In this document: positions 54,631 to 63,170 of the stretch, piece by piece
Layout: each line of letters starts with the position of its first letter
Numbering within the stretch: the stretch's first letter is position 1
Assembly (NCBI RefSeq): GCF_014283215.1
Contig: NZ_JACOMF010000002.1
Span: forward strand, 1 to 64,000
Direction of reading: 5' to 3'
Length of the DNA: 64,000 bases
DNA from: Siccirubricoccus deserti
GTDB lineage: Bacteria; Pseudomonadota; Alphaproteobacteria; Acetobacterales; Acetobacteraceae
Notes under the pieces: model-generated
The model's input: the letters and a program-made list of their open reading frames with translations, nothing else
Databases searched by the model: none
Told to the model about the DNA's origin: nothing
Made by a program: the position numbers and the translations under genes

Positions 54631-55500
54631 ATGCTCACGCAAGCGCAACGGGAAGAATACGACCGCGTCGGCGCCATCGTCGTGCCCGACGTGCTCTCGC
54701 CGCAGGAGGTGGCGGAGCTGCGCCGGGTGACCGACGGCTTCGTCGCGCGCGCGCGCAGCGTCACCACCCATGACGCGATCTACGATCTGGAGGACAGCCA
54801 CACCCCGGCGATGCCGCGGGTCCGTCGGATCAAGGCGCCGCATCTGCACGACCCGGCCTATGCGGCGCTGGTGCGGCACCCGAAGATCGTCGCCGTGCTG
54901 CAGGACCTCTGGGGCCCGAACATCCGCTTCGACACGGCGAAGCTGAACATGAAATCCGCCGGCTTCGGCGCGGCGGTGGAATGGCACCAGGACTGGGCCT
55001 TCTACCCGCACACCAACGACGACCTGGCGGCCGTGGGCGTGATGATGGACGACATGGAACTGGCGAACGGTCCGCTGCTGATCGTCCCCGGCAGCCACAA
55101 GGGCCCGGTCTATGACCACCATGCGGAAGGCCGCTTCTGCGGCGCCATGGACCCAACCAAGCGGGAGGTGGACTACGCCGCCGCCGTGCCGCTGACCGGC
55201 AAGGCGGGGTCGATCACCGTGCATCATGTCCGGGCGGTGCATGGCTCGGCACCCAATACCTCGAACAAGGAGCGGCGGCTGATGCTGTTCCAGTTCCGCG
55301 CCGCCGATGCCTGGCCGTTGCTCGGCTTCCCGCAGGGGATCGAGGCCTATGACGCGCTGATGGTGGCGGGTACGCCAAGCCTCTCGCCACGGCTGGCGGA
55401 TGTGCCGGTGCGGCTGCCGCTGCCGCCGGCGGACCTTCAAGGCTCGATCTACGAGAACCAGAAGGGGCTTAAGAATAAATTCTTTGCCGCGGCCGAGTAG
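54631..55500 (+). CDS. phytanoyl-CoA dioxygenase-family (PhyH) protein
   Basis: A 289-residue 2OG-Fe(II) oxygenase. Iron ligands are H119, D121 (EWHQDW) and H204 (RAVHGSAPN); R215 or R216 may hold 2-oxoglutarate. Bacterial PhyH proteins act on diverse small molecules including osmolytes and phosphonates. It is close behind the sugar-type receptor and probably co-transcribed. The last 52 bases overlap a convergent lipoprotein gene. Confidence 0.85.
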   Translation: MLTQAQREEYDRVGAIVVPDVLSPQEVAELRRVTDGFVARARSVTTHDAIYDLEDSHTPAMPRVRRIKAPHLHDPAYAALVRHPKIVAVLQDLWGPNIRFDTAKLNMKSAGFGAAVEWHQDWAFYPHTNDDLAAVGVMMDDMELANGPLLIVPGSHKGPVYDHHAEGRFCGAMDPTKREVDYAAAVPLTGKAGSITVHHVRAVHGSAPNTSNKERRLMLFQFRAADAWPLLGFPQGIEAYDALMVAGTPSLSPRLADVPVRLPLPPADLQGSIYENQKGLKNKFFAAAE

Positions 55501-55706
55501 CGGCCGGACGGCAAGGCCGCCGCCGGGCGCGGCGTGACCTTGGCCAGATAGGCGCTGAAGCCGTCATCCGGCACCCGCCAGCGTTGCGGCGGGTCGGAGG
55601 CGCTGGGGTCGATGCGGCGCCAATGGGGGGGGCTGCCGTCGCCGGCTGCGGCGCATCCCGAGGCCATGACGAGCAGGAGGAGCGGGGCGGCCCATTTGCG
55701 GCGCAT
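55449..55706 (-). CDS. small lipoprotein, unknown function
   Basis: An 85-residue protein with a lipoprotein signal (MRRKWAAPLLLLVMASGC; acylated cysteine at 18) and GGAAGGG before the ATG. The mature part, PPHWRRIDPSASDPPQRW and more, is Pro/Ser-rich with no known domain. Its 3' end runs antisense into the dioxygenase gene. Confidence 0.6.
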   Translation of the reverse strand: MRRKWAAPLLLLVMASGCAAAGDGSPPHWRRIDPSASDPPQRWRVPDDGFSAYLAKVTPRPAAALPSGRYSAAAKNLFLSPFWFS

Positions 55707-55776
55707 GGAGGTCCCTTCCGGCAAAACGTCGTCTGGCGAAGCCAGCATAGAACAGCTTCCTGGCAACCGTATACGC

Positions 55777-56460
55777 TTAGGCTGCGGTTGGGCTGCCAGA
55801 AGTGCTTGATTCCAGACCGGCTATTGCTTGCAGCTCATTGCCGGTCCGCGTCGAGCCGCACCACTGCGCCACCGGAGCGAAGGAGTGGCGGTGGTGGCGG
55901 GTCGGGCCGAGCCGGGTCAGCGCCGCGATATGGATGGATGTGCCGTAGCCGGCATTGCGCTCCCACCCATAGGCCGGGTGCCGTGATCCCAGCATGGCCA
56001 TCAGCCGGTCCCGCGTGGTCTTCGCCACGATCGAGGCAGCGGCGATCTGCGGCACGCGGCGATCGCCGCCGACCACGGCCGCACACTCCAGCCCGGTATC
56101 CGGCGGGATGTCGACGCCATCCACCAGCACCGGCGCGCCAAGCCCGAGGCAGCGAATGGCACGCCGCATGGCGTCGAGGGTCATGGTGCGGATGCCGCGG
56201 CGGTCGATGGCGGCGGCCGAGCCTGCCGCGACGGCCACACGTGCGCAGCGGAGGATCTCCGCCGTCAGGGCTTCGCGCCGGGGCGCCGGCAGGCGCTTGC
56301 TGTCGTCCAGCGCTTCCAGCAGGGCGGGTGGCACGGTTGTGGGATCGAAGAACACCGCGCTGACCACCACCGGGCCGCACAGCGCGCCGCGGCCGACCTC
56401 GTCGCAGCCGATCACCGCCGGGTAGAGATGCGCCTCGGCGCGGTTGAAGGGTCCCGCCAT
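55777..56460 (-). CDS. rnhB: ribonuclease HII
   Basis: A 227-residue RNase HII. The first two catalytic acids are D20 and E21 (CDEVGRG), with DSKRL and VLVDGVDIP further on and AASIVAKTTRDRLM as the conserved lysine-containing helix. It removes ribonucleotides from DNA. ATG 56460 begins MAGPFN. Length is normal. Confidence 0.93.
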   Translation of the reverse strand: MAGPFNRAEAHLYPAVIGCDEVGRGALCGPVVVSAVFFDPTTVPPALLEALDDSKRLPAPRREALTAEILRCARVAVAAGSAAAIDRRGIRTMTLDAMRRAIRCLGLGAPVLVDGVDIPPDTGLECAAVVGGDRRVPQIAAASIVAKTTRDRLMAMLGSRHPAYGWERNAGYGTSIHIAALTRLGPTRHHRHSFAPVAQWCGSTRTGNELQAIAGLESSTSGSPTAA

Positions 56461-56658
56461 GCGCTTGTCTCCTGAGGGCGGCCGGGATCGGGCAGGCGGA
56501 TGCGCCGGAAGGCCGCAGGTCCCCAAGGTTCGGGGATCGGTGCAGGCCGGTCAACCGCCCGGCCCCGCCGCGCCACGGCAACATCGCCGGCCGGGTGCTC
56601 TTGCGCAGCCGCGGCACGTTGCGCAGGCTAAGGGCAAGCGCCCGCGCATGGAACCGAA

Positions 56659-57285
56659 ATGGACATCACTGAACAGACACGCATCCCCTCGCCGCTCGCC
56701 GAGGTCTGGCCATTGCTGAGCGACCCTGCGACCGTGGCCGGCTGCATCCCCGGCGCGCAGCTGGCGCCGGACCAGGGCGACGGCGTGTGGCGCGGCGCCA
56801 TCCGCGTGCGCTTCGGCCCAACCGCGGCGATGTTCCGCGGCGAGGCGACCCTGGCCTTCGATCATGACGCGCATCGCTGCACCATCGAGGGCCGCGGCAT
56901 CGACCAGCGCGGCGCGTCCCGCGCGCTGTCCTCCGGCACCATCCACGCAGTGGAGGAAGGCGGCGACACGCTGCTGACCGTGGCCGGAAGCTTCACCGTC
57001 ACCGGCCCGCTGGAGACCTTCGCCAATGCCGGCGGCGTGCATCTGGCGCGCGCGCTGCTGGCGGATTTCTCGGCCAATATGGCGAAGCTGGTGGCGGAGC
57101 GCCGCGCCGCGGCACCCGCGCCCGCCGAGCCCGCGGCGGCCGAGGCCACGCCGGCAGCCGCGCCGTCCGCGCCACCACCGCCTGCACCGCCACCACAGGC
57201 CCGCGAACTCAGCGCCATGCGGCTGCTCTGGCAGGCCTTCCGTTCCTGGCTCCGCAGCCTGTTCGGCAACACGAGGAAACCCTGA
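56659..57285 (+). CDS. CoxG-like SRPBCC protein
   Basis: A 208-residue carbon-monoxide-dehydrogenase subunit G-type protein. The N-terminal SRPBCC domain (PLAEVWPLLSDPATVAGCIPGA at about 10-32) is followed by an Ala/Pro linker and a C-terminal amphipathic helix (LLWQAFRSWLRSLFG) for membrane association. No CO dehydrogenase genes are here. It starts 2 bases before the ThDP enzyme gene ends are set (3-base gap), suggesting a shared function. Confidence 0.8.
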   Translation: MDITEQTRIPSPLAEVWPLLSDPATVAGCIPGAQLAPDQGDGVWRGAIRVRFGPTAAMFRGEATLAFDHDAHRCTIEGRGIDQRGASRALSSGTIHAVEEGGDTLLTVAGSFTVTGPLETFANAGGVHLARALLADFSANMAKLVAERRAAAPAPAEPAAAEATPAAAPSAPPPPAPPPQARELSAMRLLWQAFRSWLRSLFGNTRKP

Positions 57286-57287
57286 CG

Positions 57288-58952
57288 ATGTCCAAGCTAT
57301 TGGTTTCAGACATGCTGGCCAAGGCCTTCCAGGCCGAGGGCTGCGAGGTGCTGTTCACCCTGATGGGTGACGCCAACATGTACTGGTCGGAGGCAATGTC
57401 GCGCCTGCCCGGCATGCAGGTGATCCACGCCCGTCACGAGCATTGCGCCGTCGCCATGGCCGATGGCTACGCCCGCGCCACCGGCAAGGTCGGCGTGGCC
57501 TCCACCACCTGCGGCCCCGGCTTTACCCAGATCATGACCGCGCTGGCCATCGCCGCGCGGGCCAGCGTGCCGCTGGTGGTCTTCGCCGGCGATTCGCCGA
57601 TGACCGCGCCCTTCTACATCCAGCAGATCGACATGGCGCCGCTCGCCATGGGCACCGGCGCGCATTACATCCCGGTGCGCAGCATCGACCGCGTGCTGGA
57701 CAATGTGCGCGAAGCCTTCCACATCGCCGCGCTGGAACGCCGGCCAGTGGTGCTCAGCGTGCCGATGGACCTGCAGAAGCAGGCCTTCCCCTTCATGGCC
57801 GACTATATCCCCTCGGCCGATGTGCTACCAACGCAGCAGCGCCCCGCGCCGGATCCGGCGCTGGTGGACCGGCTGGTCGGCATGATCGCCGAGGCGGAGA
57901 AGCCGATCCTCATCGCCGGCCGCGGCGCCAAGCTGTCCGGCGCAAAATCGGCGATGGTGGCGCTGGCGGAAGCCTCCGGCGCGCTGCTCGCCACCTCGCT
58001 GCAGGCCAAGGGGATGTTCCACGACACCCCCTTCGCGCTCGACATCGCCGGCGCCTATTCCAGCGATTTCGCGCGTGAGCGCTTCGCCGAATCCGACCTC
58101 GTCATCGGCGTCGGCGTCGGCCTCGGCAGCTACACCACTGAGAGCGGGTACCTGTACCCCGGCGCGCGCACGGTGCAGATCGATACCAACCCGCGCGGGC
58201 TGTGGCAGGGGCTGCGCACCGCCGACATGCACATCCGCGCCGACGCCCGCGCTGGCGTCGAGGCGGTGACGGCGGCGCTGAAGGCGCGCGGCATCTCCCG
58301 CACCGGGTTCCGCACCGCCGGCATGGCGGCGGAGATCGCCGCCGACCATCCGGACCGGAAGGAGTTCGCCATCGCCCCCGGCGTTGTCGATCCGCGCCGG
58401 GCGATGGAGGAACTCGACGCCATCGTGCCCAAGGATTGGGACCTGGTGATCGGCGGCGGCCACTACTTCGGCATCGCCATGACCCATCTGCGCGGCCGCC
58501 CGGCCGAGAAATACCATGTGGTCAGCGACTTCGGCGCCATCGGCAGCGGGCTGCCGGCGGCGATCGGCGTGGCCGCGGCGCGCGGCGACGGCAAGGTGCT
58601 GCTGATCGAGGGCGACGGCAGCCTGCTGATGCACATCCAGGAGCTGGAGACCATCCGCCGCCAGGGCATCCGCCTGCTGATGGCGATCATCAACGATGGC
58701 GGCTATGGCGCGGAGATTCACAAGTTCCGCGCCCATGGGATGAGCCCGGAGACGGTGATCCACGGCCGCGGCGACCTGGCTGGGGTGGCGAACGGCTTCG
58801 GCGTGCGTGGTGCCACGGTGAACCGGCTGGGCGCCATGGCGGGGATGTTCCAGGAGCATCAGGCGGCGAACAGCGCCGGGCTGTGGGATGTCCACACCGA
58901 CGACACCGTGGTCTCCCGCCCCTATCGCCGGATCCACTACGGCGAGGCGTGA
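57288..58952 (+). CDS. ThDP-dependent enzyme (acetolactate synthase large-subunit-like)
   Basis: A 554-residue enzyme of the acetolactate synthase/benzoylformate decarboxylase superfamily. The catalytic glutamate is E51 (ARHEHCAVAMADGYARATG) and the ThDP motif begins at GDGS near residue 441 and ends about 30 residues later at INDG. FAD-binding residues of true acetolactate synthase cannot be judged by eye, and no ilvN follows. It probably decarboxylates a 2-keto acid. Co-transcribed with the CoxG-like gene. Confidence 0.85.
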   Translation: MSKLLVSDMLAKAFQAEGCEVLFTLMGDANMYWSEAMSRLPGMQVIHARHEHCAVAMADGYARATGKVGVASTTCGPGFTQIMTALAIAARASVPLVVFAGDSPMTAPFYIQQIDMAPLAMGTGAHYIPVRSIDRVLDNVREAFHIAALERRPVVLSVPMDLQKQAFPFMADYIPSADVLPTQQRPAPDPALVDRLVGMIAEAEKPILIAGRGAKLSGAKSAMVALAEASGALLATSLQAKGMFHDTPFALDIAGAYSSDFARERFAESDLVIGVGVGLGSYTTESGYLYPGARTVQIDTNPRGLWQGLRTADMHIRADARAGVEAVTAALKARGISRTGFRTAGMAAEIAADHPDRKEFAIAPGVVDPRRAMEELDAIVPKDWDLVIGGGHYFGIAMTHLRGRPAEKYHVVSDFGAIGSGLPAAIGVAAARGDGKVLLIEGDGSLLMHIQELETIRRQGIRLLMAIINDGGYGAEIHKFRAHGMSPETVIHGRGDLAGVANGFGVRGATVNRLGAMAGMFQEHQAANSAGLWDVHTDDTVVSRPYRRIHYGEA

Positions 58953-59004
58953 GCCGCGCGGGCCGGTCCTCTGGACCGGTCCGTCGCCGCCACGGCGGAA
59001 CCCG

Positions 59005-59964
59005 CTACTCCAGCCGGATCTTCGCCTCGGCCAGCAGGTGTCGCAGCCCATCGGCGGCGCCCTGCATTTCCGCCGTCAGCGCTTCCGGCGGGCCGGGACG
59101 GGGTGTGACGCCCTCCTTGGTCAGCCAGTCTCGCATCACCGGCTCGCTGATGATCCCGTTCAGCGCCGTATTGAGCCTGGCGGTGATGGCCGTGGGCAGG
59201 GTCGGCGGCGCCATTACCGCCAGCCCATCCGTCAGCGCCGCGCCAGGGATCGCCTCGGCGACGGTGGGAATCTCCGGCAGCACGGGGGAACGTTCGGCAT
59301 TGCCGATGGCAATGGCGCGGACCCGATTGTCGGCCATGTAGGGGCGGGCGAAGAGCACTGTCGCCAGCGTCGCATCCACCCGCCCGCCGAGCAGATCGGT
59401 CATCGCCGCCGCGCCGCCGCGATACGGCACATGGGTGAAGGACAGGCGGCCATAAGCCTGCATCTGCTCGATCAGCAGGTGGTAGGAGCTGCCGATGCCG
59501 ACGCTGGCGAAATTCACCCGCCCGGGATTGGCGCGCGCATGGGCGATGAAGCCACGCAGGTCCTGGACGGGCAGGCCCGGCCGCACCAGGAGCAGCACGC
59601 TCATCGGCCCGACCATCGCCACCGGCGCCAGGTCGCGGAAGGGGTGGAATTCCAGCCGAAGGTCGGCCGCCGCGGCGATGATGAGGTTGCCGTAGGAGGT
59701 GAACAGCAGCGTGTGGTCATCGCCGCGCTGCCGCGCCACATGCGCCGCGGCGATATTGCCGCCGGCACCACCGCGATTCTCGATCACCACATTCTGCCCG
59801 AGCGCGGCACCGAGCCGCTCGGCGACGCGACGGCCGACGGTGTCGGTGATGGCGCCGGGCGGGTAGGCGACCACCATCACCAGCGGCCGGGTTGGCCAGG
59901 CCGGATCGGCGGCCCGCGCCGCCCCGGGCAGCAGCAGCGCCAGGGTGAGGAACAGCCAGCGCAT
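59005..59964 (-). CDS. Bug/TctC-type tripartite tricarboxylate receptor
   Basis: A 319-residue Bug receptor. Signal peptide MRWLFLTLALLLPGAARA; mature WPTRPLVMVVAYPPGAITDTV, VVIENRGGAGGNIAAAHVAR and HVPYRGGAAAMTDLLGGRV are typical. It lies 5 bases after the luciferase-like monooxygenase gene on the same strand, so it is probably the uptake receptor for that enzyme's substrate. Confidence 0.88.
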   Translation of the reverse strand: MRWLFLTLALLLPGAARAADPAWPTRPLVMVVAYPPGAITDTVGRRVAERLGAALGQNVVIENRGGAGGNIAAAHVARQRGDDHTLLFTSYGNLIIAAAADLRLEFHPFRDLAPVAMVGPMSVLLLVRPGLPVQDLRGFIAHARANPGRVNFASVGIGSSYHLLIEQMQAYGRLSFTHVPYRGGAAAMTDLLGGRVDATLATVLFARPYMADNRVRAIAIGNAERSPVLPEIPTVAEAIPGAALTDGLAVMAPPTLPTAITARLNTALNGIISEPVMRDWLTKEGVTPRPGPPEALTAEMQGAADGLRHLLAEAKIRLE

Positions 59965-59969
59965 CGGTA

Positions 59970-61175
59970 TCACTCCGCCGCCGCCGGCCGGGCGACCTGC
60001 ACCGCATTCGGCCCGAAGCGGTCGCGGAAGGGCGCGGTGTCGATCTCCTCCAGCTCGATCTCGCCGGCCAGCACGCCGCGCTTCCACGCCTGGTGCTCCG
60101 GCTCGCGCGCGTGGAATTCCGGCATCACCTCGCGGGCAAACAGCTCCAGGCTTTCGCAGATGTCGGCATGGCTGTTCTTGCCGGCCTGGTTCAGCAGGAT
60201 GATCTGGTCGATGTTCGAGCTTTCGAACTTCCGCAGCTTGCGCCTGAGCGTCTCGGGCGAGCCGATCAGCCCGCCGGACAGGGCGCGCGCCACCGCTTCC
60301 GGGTTGGCCCGCTTCCAGGCCTCGTATTCGGCCCAGAGGCTGACGGTGCCGGGCTTCGCCCGCTCGCGGCCCTGGGCGGCGTTGTAGTAGCGCAGCGCGA
60401 ATTGGAAGAAGGTGACGCCATCGGCGCGGCGCCGGGCTTCCTCATCGGTCTCGGCGCACATGAAGTAGCTGACCAGGGCGATGTTCGGGTTTGTGGCGTA
60501 GTCCGCCAGCTTGTCCAGCCACTTCACGAAGCTGTTGTAGTAGGCGTGCACCCAGGCATGGGCGGCCTCGGCGCTCAGGAACTGGAAGCCCAGTGCGCCC
60601 ATGCCGCGCCGCCCCGCCATCTCGATGGTCTCAAGCTGTGAGCAGGCGACCCAGAGCGGCGGGTGCGGCCGCTGCAGCGGCTTCGGCAGCACGTTGCGCA
60701 GCGGGAACTGGAAATACGGCCCGTCGTACTCGAAGCCTTCCTGCTGCATCATCGGCAGGATGCAGCGCACCGCATCCTCCCAGACCGCGCGCTTCTCCGC
60801 CATGCCGCGATCGAAGGGGCCGAGTTCGGTGATGCTGGCGCCTTCGCCGATGCCGAATTCCACCCGCCCGTCGCTCAGCAGGTCGAGTGCCGCGACGCGT
60901 TCGGCGACCCGAGCCGGGTGGTTGGTGGTGAGCTGGATGATGCCGTGGCCAAGCCGGATGCGGCTGGTGCGCTGGCTGGCGGCGCCGAGGAACACCTCCG
61001 GCGCCGGGGAATGCGAATACTCCTCCAGGAAGTGGTGCTCCACCTCCCAGGCGTAGTCGTAGCCCAGGCGATCCGCCAGCTCGAGCTGCGCCAGGGCGTT
61101 GCGGTACAGGTCGCGCTCGCTGGTCGGGTCCCAGGGCTTGGGCAATTGCAGTTCATAGAAGATCCCGAATTTCAT
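59970..61175 (-). CDS. luciferase-like (LLM) flavin-dependent monooxygenase
   Basis: A 401-residue bacterial-luciferase-like protein. KFGIFYELQLPKPW, EVEHHFLEEYSHSPAPEVFL and LGHGIIQLTTNHPARVAERV mark the alkanal-monooxygenase group; a C-terminal TIM-barrel end holds IDQIILLNQAGK. GGGAGGGACAGCC precedes the ATG at 61175. It would use FMNH2 supplied in trans. Operon with the Bug receptor. Confidence 0.86.
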   Translation of the reverse strand: MKFGIFYELQLPKPWDPTSERDLYRNALAQLELADRLGYDYAWEVEHHFLEEYSHSPAPEVFLGAASQRTSRIRLGHGIIQLTTNHPARVAERVAALDLLSDGRVEFGIGEGASITELGPFDRGMAEKRAVWEDAVRCILPMMQQEGFEYDGPYFQFPLRNVLPKPLQRPHPPLWVACSQLETIEMAGRRGMGALGFQFLSAEAAHAWVHAYYNSFVKWLDKLADYATNPNIALVSYFMCAETDEEARRRADGVTFFQFALRYYNAAQGRERAKPGTVSLWAEYEAWKRANPEAVARALSGGLIGSPETLRRKLRKFESSNIDQIILLNQAGKNSHADICESLELFAREVMPEFHAREPEHQAWKRGVLAGEIELEEIDTAPFRDRFGPNAVQVARPAAAE

Positions 61176-61248
61176 GGCTGTCCCTCCCGACCGCAGGCGG
61201 CCTTTGCCGGCAGGCTGTTGGCGACGGCGCAGGAGGTCAAGCGGAAAC

Positions 61249-61273
61249 CGGGCGGCGCCATCGGCGCCGCCCG
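61249..61273 (-). terminator. hairpin terminator of the TAXI receptor gene
   Basis: CGGGCGGCGCC (61249-61259) and its perfect complement (61263-61273) form an 11-base stem with a 3-base loop, 9 bases beyond the TAXI gene stop on the minus strand. It is followed there by GTTTCC, a weak T-tract. It separates the TAXI gene from the monooxygenase gene. Confidence 0.55.
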
Positions 61274-61281
61274 ATCCCATG

Positions 61282-62253
61282 TCAGCCGAGCTGCGCGCCC
61301 TGCGCCTTCCAGAAGGCTTCCGCGGCGGGGTGCCAGGGCACGCCGGCGGCGGCGGTCTTCTGCTTGTCCAGGGTGAAGTTGCGGCCCTCGGCATGGACCT
61401 GCGCCAGCTCGGCGCGTTTGCCCCAGGTCACTTCCAGGATCTTCTTCACCTGCTCATCCGGCATGGTGTCCAGCACGGCGAGGATGTTGGCCACTGACAT
61501 CTGGTGGTTGTCCGTGGTCTGGCCCGGATAGGTGCCGGCCGGGATCACCTCCGGGAAATAGACCGGCCCGTGCTTGGCGACGATCTTCGGCACGAACTCG
61601 GCGTGGTCGACCAACTTCAAGGTGATGCCAGGCGAGGCGCCGAGGTCGGTGACGGCACTGGTGGGCACGCCGGACACGAAGAAATAGGCGTCGAGCTTAC
61701 CATCCTTGATGGCATTGGTGCTCTCGGCCGGGGAAAGCCGTTCGCGGGCGCGGAAATCCTTCTCGCGGTCAAGCCCGGCGCCCTCGATCAGCCGGAACGC
61801 CATCACTTCGGTCGCCGAGCCCGGCGCGCCGGTGGAGACACGCTTGCCCTTGAGATCGGCCATGGTGTTGATGCCGGTCGCGGCGGTGGTCACCACCTGC
61901 ATGCGGTTGGTGTAGAGCACGGCGATGGCGCGCACCTTCACCGGGCGGCCACGGAAACGGTCCTCGCCGCGCACCGCATCCACGCTGGCATCCACCTGGG
62001 TGAAGATCATGCCGACGCGGCCGGCGCCCAGCAGCTGGTTGTTGGCGACCGAGCCGCCGGTCACCTCGACGGTGGCGCTGAGCCCGGGAATGTTGCGGGA
62101 CAGGATATTCGCCAGCGCGCCGCCCAGTGGATAGTAGACGCCGCCGGTGGTGCCGGTGGCGATGGCGAGCTGGGTGGCCTGGGCGTGCGCCAGGCGCGGC
62201 GCGGCAAGCGCGGCCCCCAGCGCCAGGGCGGTGCGGCGAGTGAAGCCCGTCAT
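61282..62253 (-). CDS. TAXI-family TRAP transporter solute receptor
   Basis: A 323-residue receptor. Signal peptide with TRRTALALGAALAAP; mature LAIATGTTGGVYYPLGGALA and EVTGGSVANNQLL are TAXI hallmarks. It binds glutamate-like or other organic acids for a TRAP importer, whose membrane subunits are not in the window. The start at 62253 is decided by GGGAGGA, which lies inside the alternative upstream start. Confidence 0.88.
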   Translation of the reverse strand: MTGFTRRTALALGAALAAPRLAHAQATQLAIATGTTGGVYYPLGGALANILSRNIPGLSATVEVTGGSVANNQLLGAGRVGMIFTQVDASVDAVRGEDRFRGRPVKVRAIAVLYTNRMQVVTTAATGINTMADLKGKRVSTGAPGSATEVMAFRLIEGAGLDREKDFRARERLSPAESTNAIKDGKLDAYFFVSGVPTSAVTDLGASPGITLKLVDHAEFVPKIVAKHGPVYFPEVIPAGTYPGQTTDNHQMSVANILAVLDTMPDEQVKKILEVTWGKRAELAQVHAEGRNFTLDKQKTAAAGVPWHPAAEAFWKAQGAQLG

Positions 62254-62394
62254 GCTGCAAATTCCTCCCAATGAAGCAACTATCGAGACATAGCCACGAC
62301 TGCCAGTGCACGGAAGGGGTGGGGTTGTGCCGAAGCAGGGCGAACGGCGTTGCCATGGCGTAGGCTGCGATCACCGAGCGGAGGAAAGCACGGC

Positions 62395-63096
62395 ATGGCC
62401 CACGTCCCGACTGCCCGCGACCTGATGACCCCCGATGTGGTGAGCGTTCCCCCCGACACCGCGGTGGTGGCGGTGGCACGGCTGCTGGCCGAGCGCGGCA
62501 TCTCCGCCGTACCGGTGCTCGACAAGGCCGGCACGGTGCTCGGCCTGGTCACCGAGGCCGATCTGATCCGCCGCCTGGCCGGCGCCGAGGACCAGCCCAC
62601 CGGCTGGTTCCGCAACCCCTTCGCCGACCCGGCCGAACAGGCCAACCGCTACGCCCGCACCCATGGCGCCACCGCCGCCGACATCATGACGACCGAGGTG
62701 GTGACGGTGGAGGAGACGGCGCCCGCCACCCATATCGCGCATCTGATGGAGGAGCGCGGCATCCGCCGGGTGCTGGTGGTGCAGGACGGAAAGCTCCGGG
62801 GGCTGGTGTCCCGCGCCGACCTGCTGCGCGCCCTGGTCGCGCCGCCGGTGGAGGCGGCCGAGCTGTCCGACGACCGCATCCGCCGCGCGGTGCTGGCGAC
62901 GATGCGCAAGGAACCCTGGGCCGATACTTTCTACACCCTGGTCGAGGTGAAGGGCGGCGTGGTGGAGTTCCACGGCTTCCGGACGGCCGAGGCGGTGCAG
63001 CGCGGCCTGCGGGTGATGGCGGAGAATGTGCCCGGGGTGAAGGGCGTGATCGATCTGACCGAGCCGCTGCCGCCCTACCTCTACCCCGCGGTGTAG
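62395..63096 (+). CDS. CBS-pair protein with C-terminal BON domain
   Basis: A 233-residue protein with two CBS domains (LMTPDVVSVPPDTAVVAVAR at about 10-30; IMTTEVVTVEETAP near 100) forming one nucleotide-binding module, then a BON-like domain (VEVKGGVVEFHGFRTAEAV and VPGVKGVIDL). Such proteins sense adenine nucleotides and may bind membranes; partner unknown. GGAGGAAAGCACGGC precedes the start. Confidence 0.87.
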   Translation: MAHVPTARDLMTPDVVSVPPDTAVVAVARLLAERGISAVPVLDKAGTVLGLVTEADLIRRLAGAEDQPTGWFRNPFADPAEQANRYARTHGATAADIMTTEVVTVEETAPATHIAHLMEERGIRRVLVVQDGKLRGLVSRADLLRALVAPPVEAAELSDDRIRRAVLATMRKEPWADTFYTLVEVKGGVVEFHGFRTAEAVQRGLRVMAENVPGVKGVIDLTEPLPPYLYPAV

Positions 63097-63170
63097 CGCC
63101 GGGCGCCGAACAGGATGGCTCGCCCTTCTACGAGGGAGGGGGAGCTGCCCTCGGGCCAGCCCGGAAGGGC

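Noticed and set aside
63097-63170. GC-rich inverted repeats between the CBS gene and lpxK
   Set aside because: Several short alternative pairings exist but no single long stem, so no terminator is called.
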